Shown here: positions 46,206-57,877 of the stretch, in pieces
How the letters are laid out: each line of letters starts with the position of its first letter
Position numbering within the stretch: the stretch's first letter is position 1
Assembly (NCBI GenBank): GCA_944472135.2
Contig: OX235263.1
Location: 31,487,379-31,551,378 of the forward strand
Length of the DNA: 64,000 bases
Source of the DNA: Trichobilharzia regenti
Lineage: Eukaryota; Platyhelminthes; Trematoda; Strigeidida; Schistosomatidae
Direction: 5' to 3'
Notes under the pieces: model-generated
Database searches by the model: none
Seen by the model: only the letters and a program-made list of their open reading frames with translations
What the model was told of the DNA's origin: nothing
Made by a program: the position numbers and the translations under genes

Positions 46206-46388
46206 CAATTTCTATCTCTGTATTGTTTAAAATACTTACTGTTGACTGTTGATATGTTTCATAAATGAATTGCATTCTAATTCCGCTAAATACAAATTCC
46301 TAATTGCTGCCCTCTCTGGGTTTTGTTTGGATTCTTATAATTCCGTCATCCCGGTATATTAATATTTCAATTACAATAAATTACTACA
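46194..46388 (+). repeat. 3' LTR of the non-autonomous element
   Basis: 195 bp. The Gag-fusion stop codon (46203-46205) lies inside it. It differs from the 5' LTR at about four positions (near CATAAATGA and AATATTTCAATTAC). Confidence 0.85.
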
Positions 46389-46468
46389 CCTAGCTCATTC
46401 TCTAGGGAGTCATCTGTACAGATACGTCTTACTCTATTCGTCAGGCATCTGACCAAATTGATTTTGTA

Positions 46469-47030
46469 TCAGATTGGTACATAACTGAGGAAATGTGTAT
46501 ATTGTCCTACAGATGTAGGTTTTCTATAGACATCTCTCTTTAGTGAACCATCCTCTCTTCTGCTCAATTGGACGTCAAGGAAATGTAGTCCACCATCATA
46601 TTCTTCTTCACAAGTGAAGATGAGCGATGGATGTGCATCATTAAACTTTTTTAACATTTCATTCTTGTCAGCTTTCACATCAAGAATAATAAACGTATCA
46701 TCAACATAACGAAAATAAGAATCAGCTTTATCTATTGCTTGTTTCAATGGACCATTTTCAATCTTGGCAAGAAAGAAATCTGCTAAAATTGGCCCCAACG
46801 GAGAACCCATGACAATACCGTCAATTTGCCTGTAGTAAAGGTTGTTGAATGTGAAATGTACATTCATAGTACATCTTAAAAGCAACTCTTTCAGACTACT
46901 AACCGGTATTCCGATGTCGATCTGTTTTTCTAGTATCTGTTGGCATATGAATTCCACAGTCTCCATAAGTGGTACATTGGTAAACAGTACGCTACATCTA
47001 AGGAAAGCATTTGCTTCCCATTTACATTGA
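46469..47030 (-). pseudogene. PLE reverse transcriptase part, left arm
   Basis: The RT core of the arm PLE: GIVMGSPLGPILADFFL, YFRYVDDTFIIL, the LHFLDVQLSRREDG segment and DVYRKPTSVGQYTHF. It is identical at protein level to the right-arm copy and cut at 46394 by the inserted LTR element. N-terminal PLE sequence is missing or out of frame beyond 46966. Confidence 0.85.
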
Positions 47031-47084
47031 TATCATACACATTAGCAATAAACTCAAAACACATTCATCAACCTGAAACCAATC

Positions 47085-47610
47085 TGGGAATCTTTGTCAC
47101 TCAGCCAGCATCAACAACAAAATTCGGTCAGATTTTCAATACAAACGTCAAGTCAGTCAGTTCTCCTATACAGATAAGAAACTTGGCGGGTGGGTAACAA
47201 AGAATATTTCCAACAGCCTGTTGCAGACTTTCATCAGCAACTGTCTTCGCTCTATACTGAAGATCAGATGGCCGGGACGGAAAGAATCATCAAGAAGAAA
47301 CTATGGGAACAAACAAAACAAGAACCAATCGCCAACCAACAAATATGCAGGAGAAAATGGAGATGGATTGGACACTCATCGAGGAGGCCGCTAAGTGACA
47401 TCACGCGTTAGGCCATTGTTCGAGTAGAATCCGGAAGGGAAACGGCGAGGGGGACGTCAGTGCAAGAGTGACATGGAGGAGATCGTGCGAAGAGGAGTTG
47501 AAATAGTATGGACTAACATGGATGCAGGTAAAATTTACAGCAGAGGACAGAATCAAGTGGAGAAGTGCAGTTGAAGCCCTATGTTCCACTAGGAACCCAA
47601 GGGAAAAATA
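47085..47610 (+). pseudogene. RTE 3' fragment, left arm
   Basis: A diverged relative of the RTE at 35482-38079. FNTNVKSVS near 47132, a KWRWIGHSSRRPLSDITR segment near 47358-47410 and GAAGCCCTATGTTCC near 47573 match its C-terminus and 3' UTR. Frames are broken. It abuts the PLE. Confidence 0.75.
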
Positions 47611-47639
47611 ATAATAAAAAAGAACTGATTTAGAATGAC

Positions 47640-50389
47640 AAGTGGAACAAGTGAAATAATACCGAGACAGTTCAAAGTGAGAATAGTACTAGTAACAATT
47701 GGTGTAACAAAGGAAGTGTATACAAGTTGAACAGACAAAATGAAAAATTAGTAGAGTGAAAATATGATTGCGGATTACCATACCTTAGCATAGAGGGATT
47801 GTACAGCTTGATGATAAATTCGTTGAGAAGAGTCCATTCGCTGAATCGCTTGTTACGACTTACTGCATGTTACAATGAGAATTTTCCATGAGTTAGAAAA
47901 GGAAATAAACGAGCGGATTAGCTTGAACTAGACTGTCACCTAAGCCAAAATTAGGCATTGATTTTCCCAGACAGTCATGTGTTAAAATAAAAGATATCTA
48001 CAAATAAGGTGAGATTGAATGTGACGTGGAAAATTATTCAAAATAAATAAAAGGAACACATTGTTTATACACAGTTCAAATTCACTGATGAAAATGTCAG
48101 AGTTTAAATTAGTTAGTTGGACAAGGTGATATAGGCTTTGTCATAAATTCTCTCGATATACAAAGACTCAACTTTTAATGATGGATAACAATGGTTCACT
48201 TAATACTCAATAGACGGTAAATAAACTGGATGGAAGAGTAATCAGGAGTAATAATTGTCTTGCCAACCCACATAAATAACTTATAACATTTCAAGACACT
48301 TCCCTACTCTGTTTCCCTTTGGCTCAGTAATAATCGTTGCTATTTGCGAACAGTCATTCGACTTGCCCAACTATATTTCAGGCATGAGTAGAAAAATTTA
48401 AAAATGGACAGAGAATTAACACTTTCTGGCAGTCATTTTAGTTCTTCAGCACATATGATTATTCTCTTGTAGAGGACAGAAATACATTTACAGAAGGAAA
48501 TGCTTCATGTGAAATACTTCACAGGTAATGTCTAACTAATGCTTTTGACTACAACAGAAGAAAGTCTGTTTTAAAATCCCTATTATTCTGCGTTTAACCG
48601 CTTCTTCTAATTCTTATGGTCAACTAAAATGTTCACCAGATATGCATTCAAGAATATTGCGTTATGGTTATTATCAAACTTCATCATGGCTATATTACAG
48701 TGAGTGAGTTTGTATAACGAGGCTGTACGCTTCACTCTTAAACCGGTAGGCTCGTCAACGAACTTCATCTTCTACACTTGTGAGTAAACAGTCTTCACTC
48801 TACTTCGATGAGTTCGGTCGACTTCATGTTGGTTCATTTGTTGTCTTTACAAAGTTGTATGGAGCTCTACTAGCAATCGTGAGCAATGGGGTCCACCAAG
48901 TCGAGTGTGCTCACCAATGAAACTCGCTGGCGGTCGCGATAAAAACACGAACTAATAGAATTGAGATATCATGGATCAATGAATTCTGGCGCAAGCGTCT
49001 GAATTGAGAACGAGTTTGATCTGATAATTTCAGTGTCCTGTTTGATCCCTGGTGGTGTGACGGGTGACTATCTTTGATGAATCTCAAACTTGGATGAAAC
49101 AGCTCCATACTAATTCCTGATTTTCAATGGTTCTCTAACACATATCAAATTCAAGGTAATATTTAGAAAATATCAAATCCCCATTAACTTACACTCTTCA
49201 AAATGGGAAAACTGAACATTTTAATTTTTAGTTGTACGATGTATTTAAATAGTAAATAACAACAAAATTAATAAGAAGGAACTCGCCACTTATAGCCAGA
49301 GTTAGGTCTCATTAACCAGAAATGTGGATACAATACAGATACATGAATGAATGATTGATCACACGGTAGTTCTTGATAATTAGGTTGAGTAGACTGAATG
49401 TCAGTAAAAGTAAAGTAGTTATATGCTGAAATGATTGTTAGTATGAAGAATTTACTTTTCCAATGTAACGTTTCATTTGAAAATGACATCTCTTGTCTTC
49501 AGAAGTTTGACTAGTTCACTGAACTTCTGAGAATGTGTTTGAATGGTTCACGTTCACACAGCTTATAGGTGTTTATTCATTCAAAAGGCTCTAAACAGCT
49601 CTTAGGTGTGAATTGAAGAGGCTTTTCCAGAGTAACTGTGGCTGATATGTCTTTGTACCACTTTCTTTTGTTTTCATCAGACTTAATCAGTAAAGAAGAC
49701 AGTGTTTAAGGAAGTCACTTTACAGTCAGGTGTTGACAGTGGTATTTTATCATATGAAACGTACGTGGAAAAATTAAAAATAAACAATAAATGCTACACT
49801 CAAGTGAACTGATCCAACTGCCCGCTTAGACACAATTTGTCGAATTAAATGATCACTGAGACAAACTAGGTTGACAAGGATTTATGACCGCAGATCTCAG
49901 CATATTCCAAGAGACTTGAGTCTGAAAGATGCGAAAGTCTTTAGTAGTAAGACTGCTCACCTTTGTTAGGCTATGGTCATGAAATTGACGCGAATTAGTT
50001 ATTCAAGATAATTACAGTTCAAGATAGTAAGAAACAACTGTACGGTGCTCCCTAGTTTTCAATTATATATGTAACTGTTGTTGCCCCGAAAAGCAAAATC
50101 TAATATATATATAATATTAATTGTTATTTCAATCTCATTTTGTTTTGACAATGTAATTTTCTACTCCTAATTTTCTCTTTATCTGTATACTTGACAGGAC
50201 ATTTTTTAACCCCGCTCAACTAAGTTATTATACTCTTACGTGTGCTGTTGATCTCACACTTCTAATCGATTTGTAACATTCCTTTGTAACTGAACAAAAC
50301 TTGCCAATTGTGCTTATAAATCACTCTTAAAACTGCAATCCCTTGCTGGTAACATCAATGTAATAATAACACAAAGCCTAAAGAATGCA
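47640..50389. other. Core of repeat unit, no gene recognised (left arm)
   Basis: Inverted relative to 54455-57205. It includes the decayed hammerhead-SINE (about 49020-49135) and otherwise anonymous sequence shared with A1. Confidence 0.5.
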
Positions 50390-50862
50390 GTAAGAAGAGC
50401 ATTCAATGCAGCAGAATTCCATTGTCTCTTCACAACATTTAAAATTTAACGTGTGGTAGTTACGGATAAACCATCTTATTTCGGCTCCTCTGTGTGTATT
50501 TATCACTGTTTGACTGGTCCTGTGGAGTCACTTACATTGGATGTACAATAAAACATCTTTACCATCGAATTTGCAGAATTCATGCAAGGAAGTGACAACG
50601 TCTCTTAGTAGTCTCGTCCAAACTCATCATGTAGTCACTGAACACATAATCAATGTTGATACGACTTTCAAGTTATCTGCGCTATTCCGACTGATTTTAA
50701 TTTCGCCTTATGAGATCGCATTTACATACAGAGGATGGCATCTTAATGCACATGTAAATGACTAATTTTTGTGTTCGAGAGAAATTCATTCAGACACTTT
50801 TTCTTCCTTGATCATAATTACTTTAACTAGCTTTGATTGTGGCACAAATCTTCTTAATTTAA
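50390..50862 (+). pseudogene. PLE GIY-YIG remnant at the inner end of the left arm
   Basis: Short stretches such as CGVTYIGCTIKHLYHRI near 50522-50575 recall the GIY-YIG domain of a PLE. Frames are broken. The inverted counterpart is at about 53990-54465. It adjoins the spacer. Confidence 0.5.
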
Positions 50863-50889
50863 TGTTTTCTATATATCTTATCGTCATAT

Positions 50890-51482
50890 CTCAGAAGGAT
50901 AAATGCAGTCTACGGACAATCTTCCGGGCTGGGCGTCAACCACCCCGACGGAACCCCGTACATTACCAGCCTCAGTTAGACACTCTGATACAAGATATGG
51001 TGAACAAAACGATCATTGTACCTTCATCCTCCGAATGGGCGTCACCCATCGTCTTAGCCAAGAAGAAGGACGGCTCCCTTCGAATATGTATTGATTACCG
51101 CAAACTGAATGCCGTAACCAGACGGGACGCTTTCCCTATTTCACGCATCGATGCAACTCTTGAAGCACTTGCTGGTTCATAATGGTTCTCTACGTTAGAT
51201 TTGGCGTCAGGCTAATGGCAAGTAGAAGGGCACCCGGACGATTGTCCGTAGACTGCATTTATCCTTCCAAGTGGTCTCTACGAATTCCGAACAATGCCCT
51301 TCGGACTGTGCAATGCCCCCGCCACATTCCAACGCCTGATGCAGATAGTCCTTGATAGGTTAGTTCCGCATAAGTGTCTCATCTATCTTGACGAAATTAG
51401 TGTACATAGGAGGTCCCCAGATGATCACATGGATAACCTACGGGTTGTCCTTACAAGGTTTAAAAAAAATGGCTTAAAGTAG
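50890..51482 (+). pseudogene. Gypsy RT fragment of a third family, in the spacer
   Basis: Reads as Ty3/Gypsy RT: MVNKTIIVPSSSEWASPIVL, KKDGSLRICIDYRKLNAVT, STLDLASG (interrupted by stops), TMPFGLCNAPATFQRLM and the catalytic box as YLDE instead of YLDD. It stops at 51482. The classical IDYRKLNAVT motif separates it from the Mag-like and CsRn1-like copies here. No LTR was seen. Confidence 0.75.
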
Positions 51483-52095
51483 AAGCCGTCTACATGTTCA
51501 TTTTTACAGCTGTTATCGTGATATTGTGTTTGGGTTGTGAAACGTTGTTTTCAGGTTTTTTGTCGGCTAAAATGCCTAGCAAATGACATAGTTTAACCAA
51601 AATTTGAAAAAAAATGGAGGAACGTGCTCGTTTTCAACATTTTGACTGAAAATCTGATTGCAACCAGAAATGCATTTTGACATGTCATCGAACTGAGTTG
51701 TTGCTGTACATCAGGAATGATAAAATTTCTCGTAAATATTCAATGACGGTAAGAAATGTTAACCAATTTAGGTGAATGGAGCATATTTTCCTAAATGATG
51801 AAGAATTCTTCATCATATAGGAAATTGTATTCGAAACACTAAAATGTTTCAAATGTTAGGGTTATGAAAACGTCCTAATACCCGCGAGATTTTACAGTTG
51901 TAAAGGAATGTTGGCTGATTATCTGGTAAGATAATAGTGTAGAGACAACCCTCCAGCCGAGAGGTACTCTGTTTATTCAGCTATCAATGACTTCGGGCAA
52001 ACCTCAGAATTCTTTTGGCAGACTTCGGGAGCAGTGCAGAATGTTTGGAGCTGGCTTAGGGGCTATGTCTCATGTTTGGCTGTGCGGTTGAAGAA
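51483..52095. other. Spacer sequence, nothing recognised
   Basis: No repeat or coding motif recognised. Confidence 0.4.
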
Positions 52096-52099
52096 AATT

Positions 52100-52315
52100 T
52101 TAGCTGGGTCCGTAGCACTTATTTGATTTTTTATTATAGCTTGACTACACACAGTATCTTTGATACAGGTATGGAATTTTCAACATGTGATACCAGTAGC
52201 CCAAATTTAGCAGGCCGACCACTGATATCAGGTGTGAGTCGGCCGGGACTCGAGCCGTGGACCATTCGCATAGTTGGTTAGTGTCCTGACCGCCGTGCTA
52301 CCAACACACATTCAG
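52100..52315 (-). mobile_element. Diverged tRNA-derived SINE in the spacer
   Basis: The minus strand resembles the SINEs at 28271-28453 and 43529-43717, with the body GTCGGCCTGCTAAATTTGGG and a 3' segment ATACTGTGTGTAGTCAAGC. The B box is CGAGTCCCGG-like. It is clearly older than the other two copies. Confidence 0.65.
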
Positions 52316-52654
52316 TAACAAATATTTTAATGCTTTTATTTTCCACGTTACGATCGTTAATTCCGCAATCGTTCAACTTATTTATAGGTTTTCTTGAAGC
52401 ATAAATAGGGGATATAGGCGTGAAGAATGAAACATTTTCGATACCATGAATGTATTTGTCGAAATAAAAGTTTACGATCTATTTATACATTAATAATACT
52501 TATTATTTGTCGAAATAAAAATTGAACTCAAACTGAAATACATAATGTGCGTCAAAAGACACAATTACATGACACAGAAATGGGTGTAATGAGGCACTTT
52601 TATTACTTTCCAGTAATTACTTCAGCTGATACATACGTAGTACATACACGTTTC

Positions 52655-52830
52655 ACCATGGATTGATTTCAGTTGGAGAACCGATGAAAATCACACAGTA
52701 CTTGACTGCTATTTCGTCCTGGTTTCAGACTCATCGGCAGTACACACACACCAAGTTTCAAACGCAGCACCTTCTATTTATAAGACAGGCTTGTAAACCG
52801 TTCGGCCACTGTGACCCGAATCGACTTCCT
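52655..52830 (-). mobile_element. Hammerhead-SINE copy in the spacer (degenerate ribozyme)
   Basis: On the minus strand the module reads stem I GTACTG, core CCGATGA (U4 changed to C), stem II GTCT/AGGAC, GAA, ATAG/CAGT and a cleavage C, then AAGTAC (about 52742-52698). The order equals that of the 2064-2110 ribozyme, but the core and stem III are altered. The tail GATTTTCATCGGTTCTC matches the family 3' region. Confidence 0.65.
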
Positions 52831-53361
52831 GTGAATTCTAACTTCTATAAATTTGTGAATGCCGACGAGTGCGTACTGCTCATAAAACTCAGACTAGGAG
52901 GAGACAACTGCCTAGTACTCTATGGTTTCCAATACTTTTCCAACTGAAATTAATCTGTAGTCAAACCTGAAATAAATCAAATTCCTGCAAACTAATCCTT
53001 TAAAATTGGTAGATTCGTTCACAAAGGCATAATGGATGCAAATATGTTAATATTTGAGGTGTATTTATGTTATTCACATATCACATGTTAATTTAGTGAA
53101 TATACCAAGCTGTTCACCATCCATTGACTGGTTGAAACAAATTATGAATACGATAGGTTCTGCTACAAATGAATAAGTAAAATGGGAAATTCTATGAAAT
53201 ATAGACATCCTATTTCTGACTTTCATTTGGCTTAGTGTTCATGACATAAAAATAAATAATGGAAATTCGCGTGGTATGATAATCAAATCTTGTTGTCCTG
53301 ACTTTAGATTAGTGAAAATTTCGACTAATTTAAGTGAAGAACTCGTCGCGAATTGACATCA

Positions 53362-53560
53362 GGCAACCCGGTGGCTGAATGGTTAACAGGCTCAGGTCGT
53401 TACCTTAAGGTCCTGGATTCTGTGACTGGCAGAGTTGCAGATGCGCTCTTCCGATGACTTTCAAACCCGAGAGAAAAAGATTTCCAGTTCTGCTCGCGTA
53501 TCAGTGGTACTTTGATTGATGTTGATTGGCAATGAAATCTCGTAGTATATTTGTCAGCTT
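53362..53560 (+). mobile_element. Possible tRNA-derived SINE
   Basis: CCCGGTGGCTGAATGGTTAACAGG resembles an A box, and GGTCCTGGATTCTGTGACTGG lies at B-box distance but is degenerate. An anonymous body follows. It is unlike the other SINE family here. A decayed tRNA gene is an alternative. Confidence 0.4.
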
Positions 53561-56500
53561 AAACTGACTATCAAATACCAAACACCATTACTCTGGTCTA
53601 ATGTACTACTACAATAATATTCATAGTTATTTTATTATTTGTAGCTCCACACTAATCAATGCACATGTTAAAGCCTCTGCGTCATGTGTCATCCCATTGT
53701 TCACAGTGCGTGTGAAGTGGCATAATCTTGCATAGCAAATCAAGTTAACCTTGAAAGTCGTTTGCATAAAATGTGTTTATAAGGCCGAAACTATTCCTTT
53801 CAATAACCTCACCATCTGGTTTTACAGTTATATAAACACGTAATATTTGAAAAATAATCGCTATTGATAATATTCATGTTTCAGGAAAAAATGAAATCGA
53901 GTTGATGGGATGAGTATTACATTTCAGTGATGAGAATTACAGTTCAAAAGTAATAAGCATAAAAATATGAAGACAAGATAAATATAAGATGAAATTAAGA
54001 AGATTTGTGCCACAATCAAAGCTAGTTAAAGTAATTATGATCAAGGAAGAAAAAGTGTCTGAATGAATTTCTCTCGAACACATAAGTTAGTCATCTACAT
54101 GTGCATTCTGATGTATGCAAAAGGTAACCTCATCAGGTGAAATTCAAGTCAGTCGGAATTCCGTGGATAAACTTAAAAGGTGTATCAACATTGATTATGT
54201 GTTCAGTGACTACATGATGAGTTTGGACGAGACTACTAAGAGACGTTGTCACTTCCTTGCATGAATTCTGCAAATTCGATGGTAAAGATGTTTTATTGTA
54301 CATCCAATGTAAGTGACTCCACAGGACCAGTCAAACAGTGATAAATACACACAGAGGAGCCGAAATAAGATGGTTTATCCGTAACTACCACACGTTAAAT
54401 TTTAAATGTTGTGAAGAGACAATGGAATTCTGCTGCATTGAATGCTCTTCTTACTGCATTCTTTAGGCTTTGTGTTATTATTACATTGATGTTACCAGCA
54501 AGGGATTGCAGTTTTAAGAGTGATTTATAAGCACAATTGGCAAGTTTTGTTCAGTTACAAAGGAATGTTACAAATCGATTAGAAGTGTGAGATCAACAGC
54601 ACACGTAAGAGTATAATAACTTAGTTGAGCGGGGTTAAAAAATGTCCTGTCAAGTATACAGATAAAGAGAAAATTAGGAGTAGAAAATTACATTGTCAAA
54701 ACAAAATGAGATTGAAATAACAATTAATATTATATATATATTAGATTTTGCTTTTCGGGGCAACAACAGTTACATATATAATTGAAAACTAGGGAGCACC
54801 GTACAGTTGTTTCTTACTATCTTGAACTGTAATTATCTTGAATAACTAATTCGCGTCAATTTCATGACCATAGCCTAACAAAGGTGAGCAGTCTTACTAC
54901 TAAAGACTTTCGCATCTTTCAGACTCAAGTCTCTTGGAATATGCTGAGATCTGCGGTCATAAATCCTTGTCAACCTAGTTTGTCTCAGTGATCATTTAAT
55001 TCGACAAATTGTGTCTAAGCGGGCAGTTGGATCAGTTCACTTGAGTGTAGCATTTATTGTTTATTTTTAATTTTTCCACGTACGTTTCATATGATAAAAT
55101 ACCACTGTCAACACCTGACTGTAAAGTGACTTCCTTAAACACTGTCTTCTTTACTGATTAAGTCTGATGAAAACAAAAGAAAGTGGTACAAAGACATATC
55201 AGCCACAGTTACTCTGGAAAAGCCTCTTCAATTCACACCTAAGAGCTGTTTAGAGCCTTTTGAATGAATAAACACCTATAAGCTGTGTGAACGTGAACCA
55301 TTCAAACACATTCTCAGAAGTTCAGTGAACTAGTCAAACTTCTGAAGACAAGAGATGTCATTTTCAAATGAAACGTTACATTGGAAAAGTAAATTCTTCA
55401 TACTAACAATCATTTCAGCATATAACTACTTTACTTTTACTGACATTCAGTCTACTCAACCTAATTATCAAGAACTACCGTGTGATCAATCATTCATTCA
55501 TGTATCTGTATTGTATCCACATTTCTGGTTAATGAGACCTAACTCTGGCTATAAGTGGCGAGTTCCTTCTTATTAATTTTGTTGTTATTTACTATTTAAA
55601 TACATCGTACAACTAAAAATTAAAATGTTCAGTTTTCCCATTTTGAAGAGTGTAAGTTAATGGGGATTTGATATTTTCTAAATATTACCTTGAATTTGAT
55701 ATGTGTTAGAGAACCATTGAAAATCAGGAATTAGTATGGAGCTGTTTCATCCAAGTTTGAGATTCATCAAAGATAGTCACCCGTCACACCACCAGGGATC
55801 AAACAGGACACTGAAATTATCAGATCAAACTCGTTCTCAATTCAGACGCTTGCGCCAGAATTCATTGATCCATGATATCTCAATTCTATTAGTTCGTGTT
55901 TTTATCGCGACCGCCAGCGAGTTTCATTGGTGAGCACACTCGACTTGGTGGACCCCATTGCTCACGATTGCTAGTAGAGCTCCATACAACTTTGTAAAGA
56001 CAACAAATGAACCAACATGAAGTCGACCGAACTCATCGAAGTAGAGTGAAGACTGTTTACTCACAAGTGTAGAAGATGAAGTTCGTTGACGAGCCTACCG
56101 GTTTAAGAGTGAAGCGTACAGCCTCGTTATACAAACTCACTCACTGTAATATAGCCATGATGAAGTTTGATAATAACCATAACGCAATATTCTTGAATGC
56201 ATATCTGGTGAACATTTTAGTTGACCATAAGAATTAGAAGAAGCGGTTAAACGCAGAATAATAGGGATTTTAAAACAGACTTTCTTCTGTTGTAGTCAAA
56301 AGCATTAGTTAGACATTACCTGTGAAGTATTTCACATGAAGCATTTCCTTCTGTAAATGTATTTCTGTCCTCTACAAGAGAATAATCATATGTGCTGAAG
56401 AACTAAAATGACTGCCAGAAAGTGTTAATTCTCTGTCCATTTTTAAATTTTTCTACTCATGCCTGAAATATAGTTGGGCAAGTCGAATGACTGTTCGCAA

Positions 56501-56784
56501 ATAGCAACGATTATTACTGAGCCAAAGGGAAACAGAGTAGGGAAGTGTCTTGAAATGTTATAAGTTATTTATGTGGGTTGGCAAGACAATTATTACTCCT
56601 GATTACTCTTCCATCCAGTTTATTTACCGTCTATTGAGTATTAAGTGAACCATTGTTATCCATCATTAAAAGTTGAGTCTTTGTATATCGAGAGAATTTA
56701 TGACAAAGCCTATATCACCTTGTCCAACTAACTAATTTAAACTCTGACATTTTCATCAGTGAATTTGAACTGTGTATAAACAAT

Positions 56785-56950
56785 GTGTTCCTTTTATTTA
56801 TTTTGAATAATTTTCCACGTCACATTCAATCTCACCTTATTTGTAGATATCTTTTATTTTAACACATGACTGTCTGGGAAAATCAATGCCTAATTTTGGC
56901 TTAGGTGACAGTCTAGTTCAAGCTAATCCGCTCGTTTATTTCCTTTTCTA
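56785..56950 (+). repeat. First copy of a ~165-bp direct repeat flanking the RTE+PLE block
   Basis: Matches 59598-59765 (about 88% by eye) and the single-copy segment 1680-1850 of A1. In A1 nothing separates the two sides, so the block 56951-59765 arrived together with a duplicated flank. Confidence 0.7.
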
Positions 56951-57233
56951 ACTCATGGAAAATTCTCATTGTAACATGCAGTAAGTCGTAACAAGCGATT
57001 CAGCGAATGGACTCTTCTCAACGAATTTATCATCAAGCTGTACAATCCCTCTATGCTAAGGTATGGTAATCCGCAATCATATTTTCACTCTACTAATTTT
57101 TCATTTTGTCTGTTCAACTTGTATACACTTCCTTTGTTACACCAATTGTTACTAGTACTATTCTCACTTTGAACTGTCTCGGTATTATTTCACTTGTTCC
57201 ACTTGTCATTCTAAATCAGTTCTTTTTTATTAT

Positions 57234-57760
57234 TATTTTTCCCTTGGGTTCCTAGTGGAACATAGGGCTTCAACTGCACTTCTCCACTTGATTCTGTCCT
57301 CTGCTGTAAATTTTACCTGCATCCATGTTAGTCCATACTATTTCAACTCCTCTTCGCACGATCTCCTCCATGTCACTCTTGCACTGACGTCCCCCTCGCC
57401 GTTTCCCTTCCGGATTCTACTCGAACAATGGCCTAACGCGTGATGTCACTTAGCGGCCTCCTCGATGAGTGTCCAATCCATCTCCATTTTCTCCTGCATA
57501 TTTGTTGGTTGGCGATTGGTTCTTGTTTTGTTTGTTCCCATAGTTTCTTCTTGATGATTCTTTCCGTCCCGGCCATCTGATCTTCAGTATAGAGCGAAGA
57601 CAGTTGCTGATGAAAGTCTGCAACAGGCTGTTGGAAATATTCTTTGTTACCCACCCGCCAAGTTTCTTATCTGTATAGGAGAACTGACTGACTTGACGTT
57701 TGTATTGAAAATCTGACCGAATTTTGTTGTTGATGCTGGCTGAGTGACAAAGATTCCCAG
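57234..57760 (-). pseudogene. RTE 3' fragment, right arm
   Basis: Inverted, identical counterpart of 47085-47610, next to the PLE RT. Confidence 0.75.
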
Positions 57761-57877
57761 ATTGGTTTCAGGTTGATGAATGTGTTTTGAGTTTATTGCT
57801 AATGTGTATGATATCAATGTAAATGGGAAGCAAATGCTTTCCTTAGATGTAGCGTACTGTTTACCAATGTACCACTT

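Larger units (their letters stand above)
44557..46388 (+). mobile_element. Non-autonomous LTR retrotransposon with Gag-coiled-coil frame
   Basis: 1832 bp, bounded by CCTAG at 44552-44556 and 46389-46393. The right arm has CCTAG once at the matching site (near 58450). LTRs are 44557-44752 and 46194-46388, with TG...CA ends and about four differences between them. The internal region keeps gag and the 3' end of pol from the Mag-like family but has lost protease, RT, RNase H and the integrase core. About 145 bp of unrelated sequence lies at the junction. It must rely on enzymes from autonomous relatives such as Gypsy-3. Confidence 0.9.
42286..50862 (-). repeat. Left arm of a giant inverted repeat (copy A2)
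   Basis: Reads as the inverted complement of 53990-60520. Paired positions sum to about 104844 (inner part), 103007 and 102807 (outer part); the steps reflect insertions of 1837 and about 200 bp present only in this arm. Outside these, differences are rare: corresponding PLE segments differ by about one residue. From about 50660 to 50862 (innermost) identity drops to roughly 80-85%, so the near-identical tract ends before the homology does. Confidence 0.9.

Noticed and set aside
49268..49489. A 73-codon open frame conserved in both arms (also 55355-55576) and, in part, in A1.
   Set aside because: Conservation between the arms reflects the duplication itself; A1 has an insertion and frame change, and no protein motif is seen.
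56978..56992. AAGTCGTAACAAG, identical to a universal stretch near the 3' end of small-subunit rRNA (also in the left arm, inverted).
   Set aside because: The flanking sequence does not continue as rRNA on either side; 13 bases by chance or as a tiny relic is not enough.
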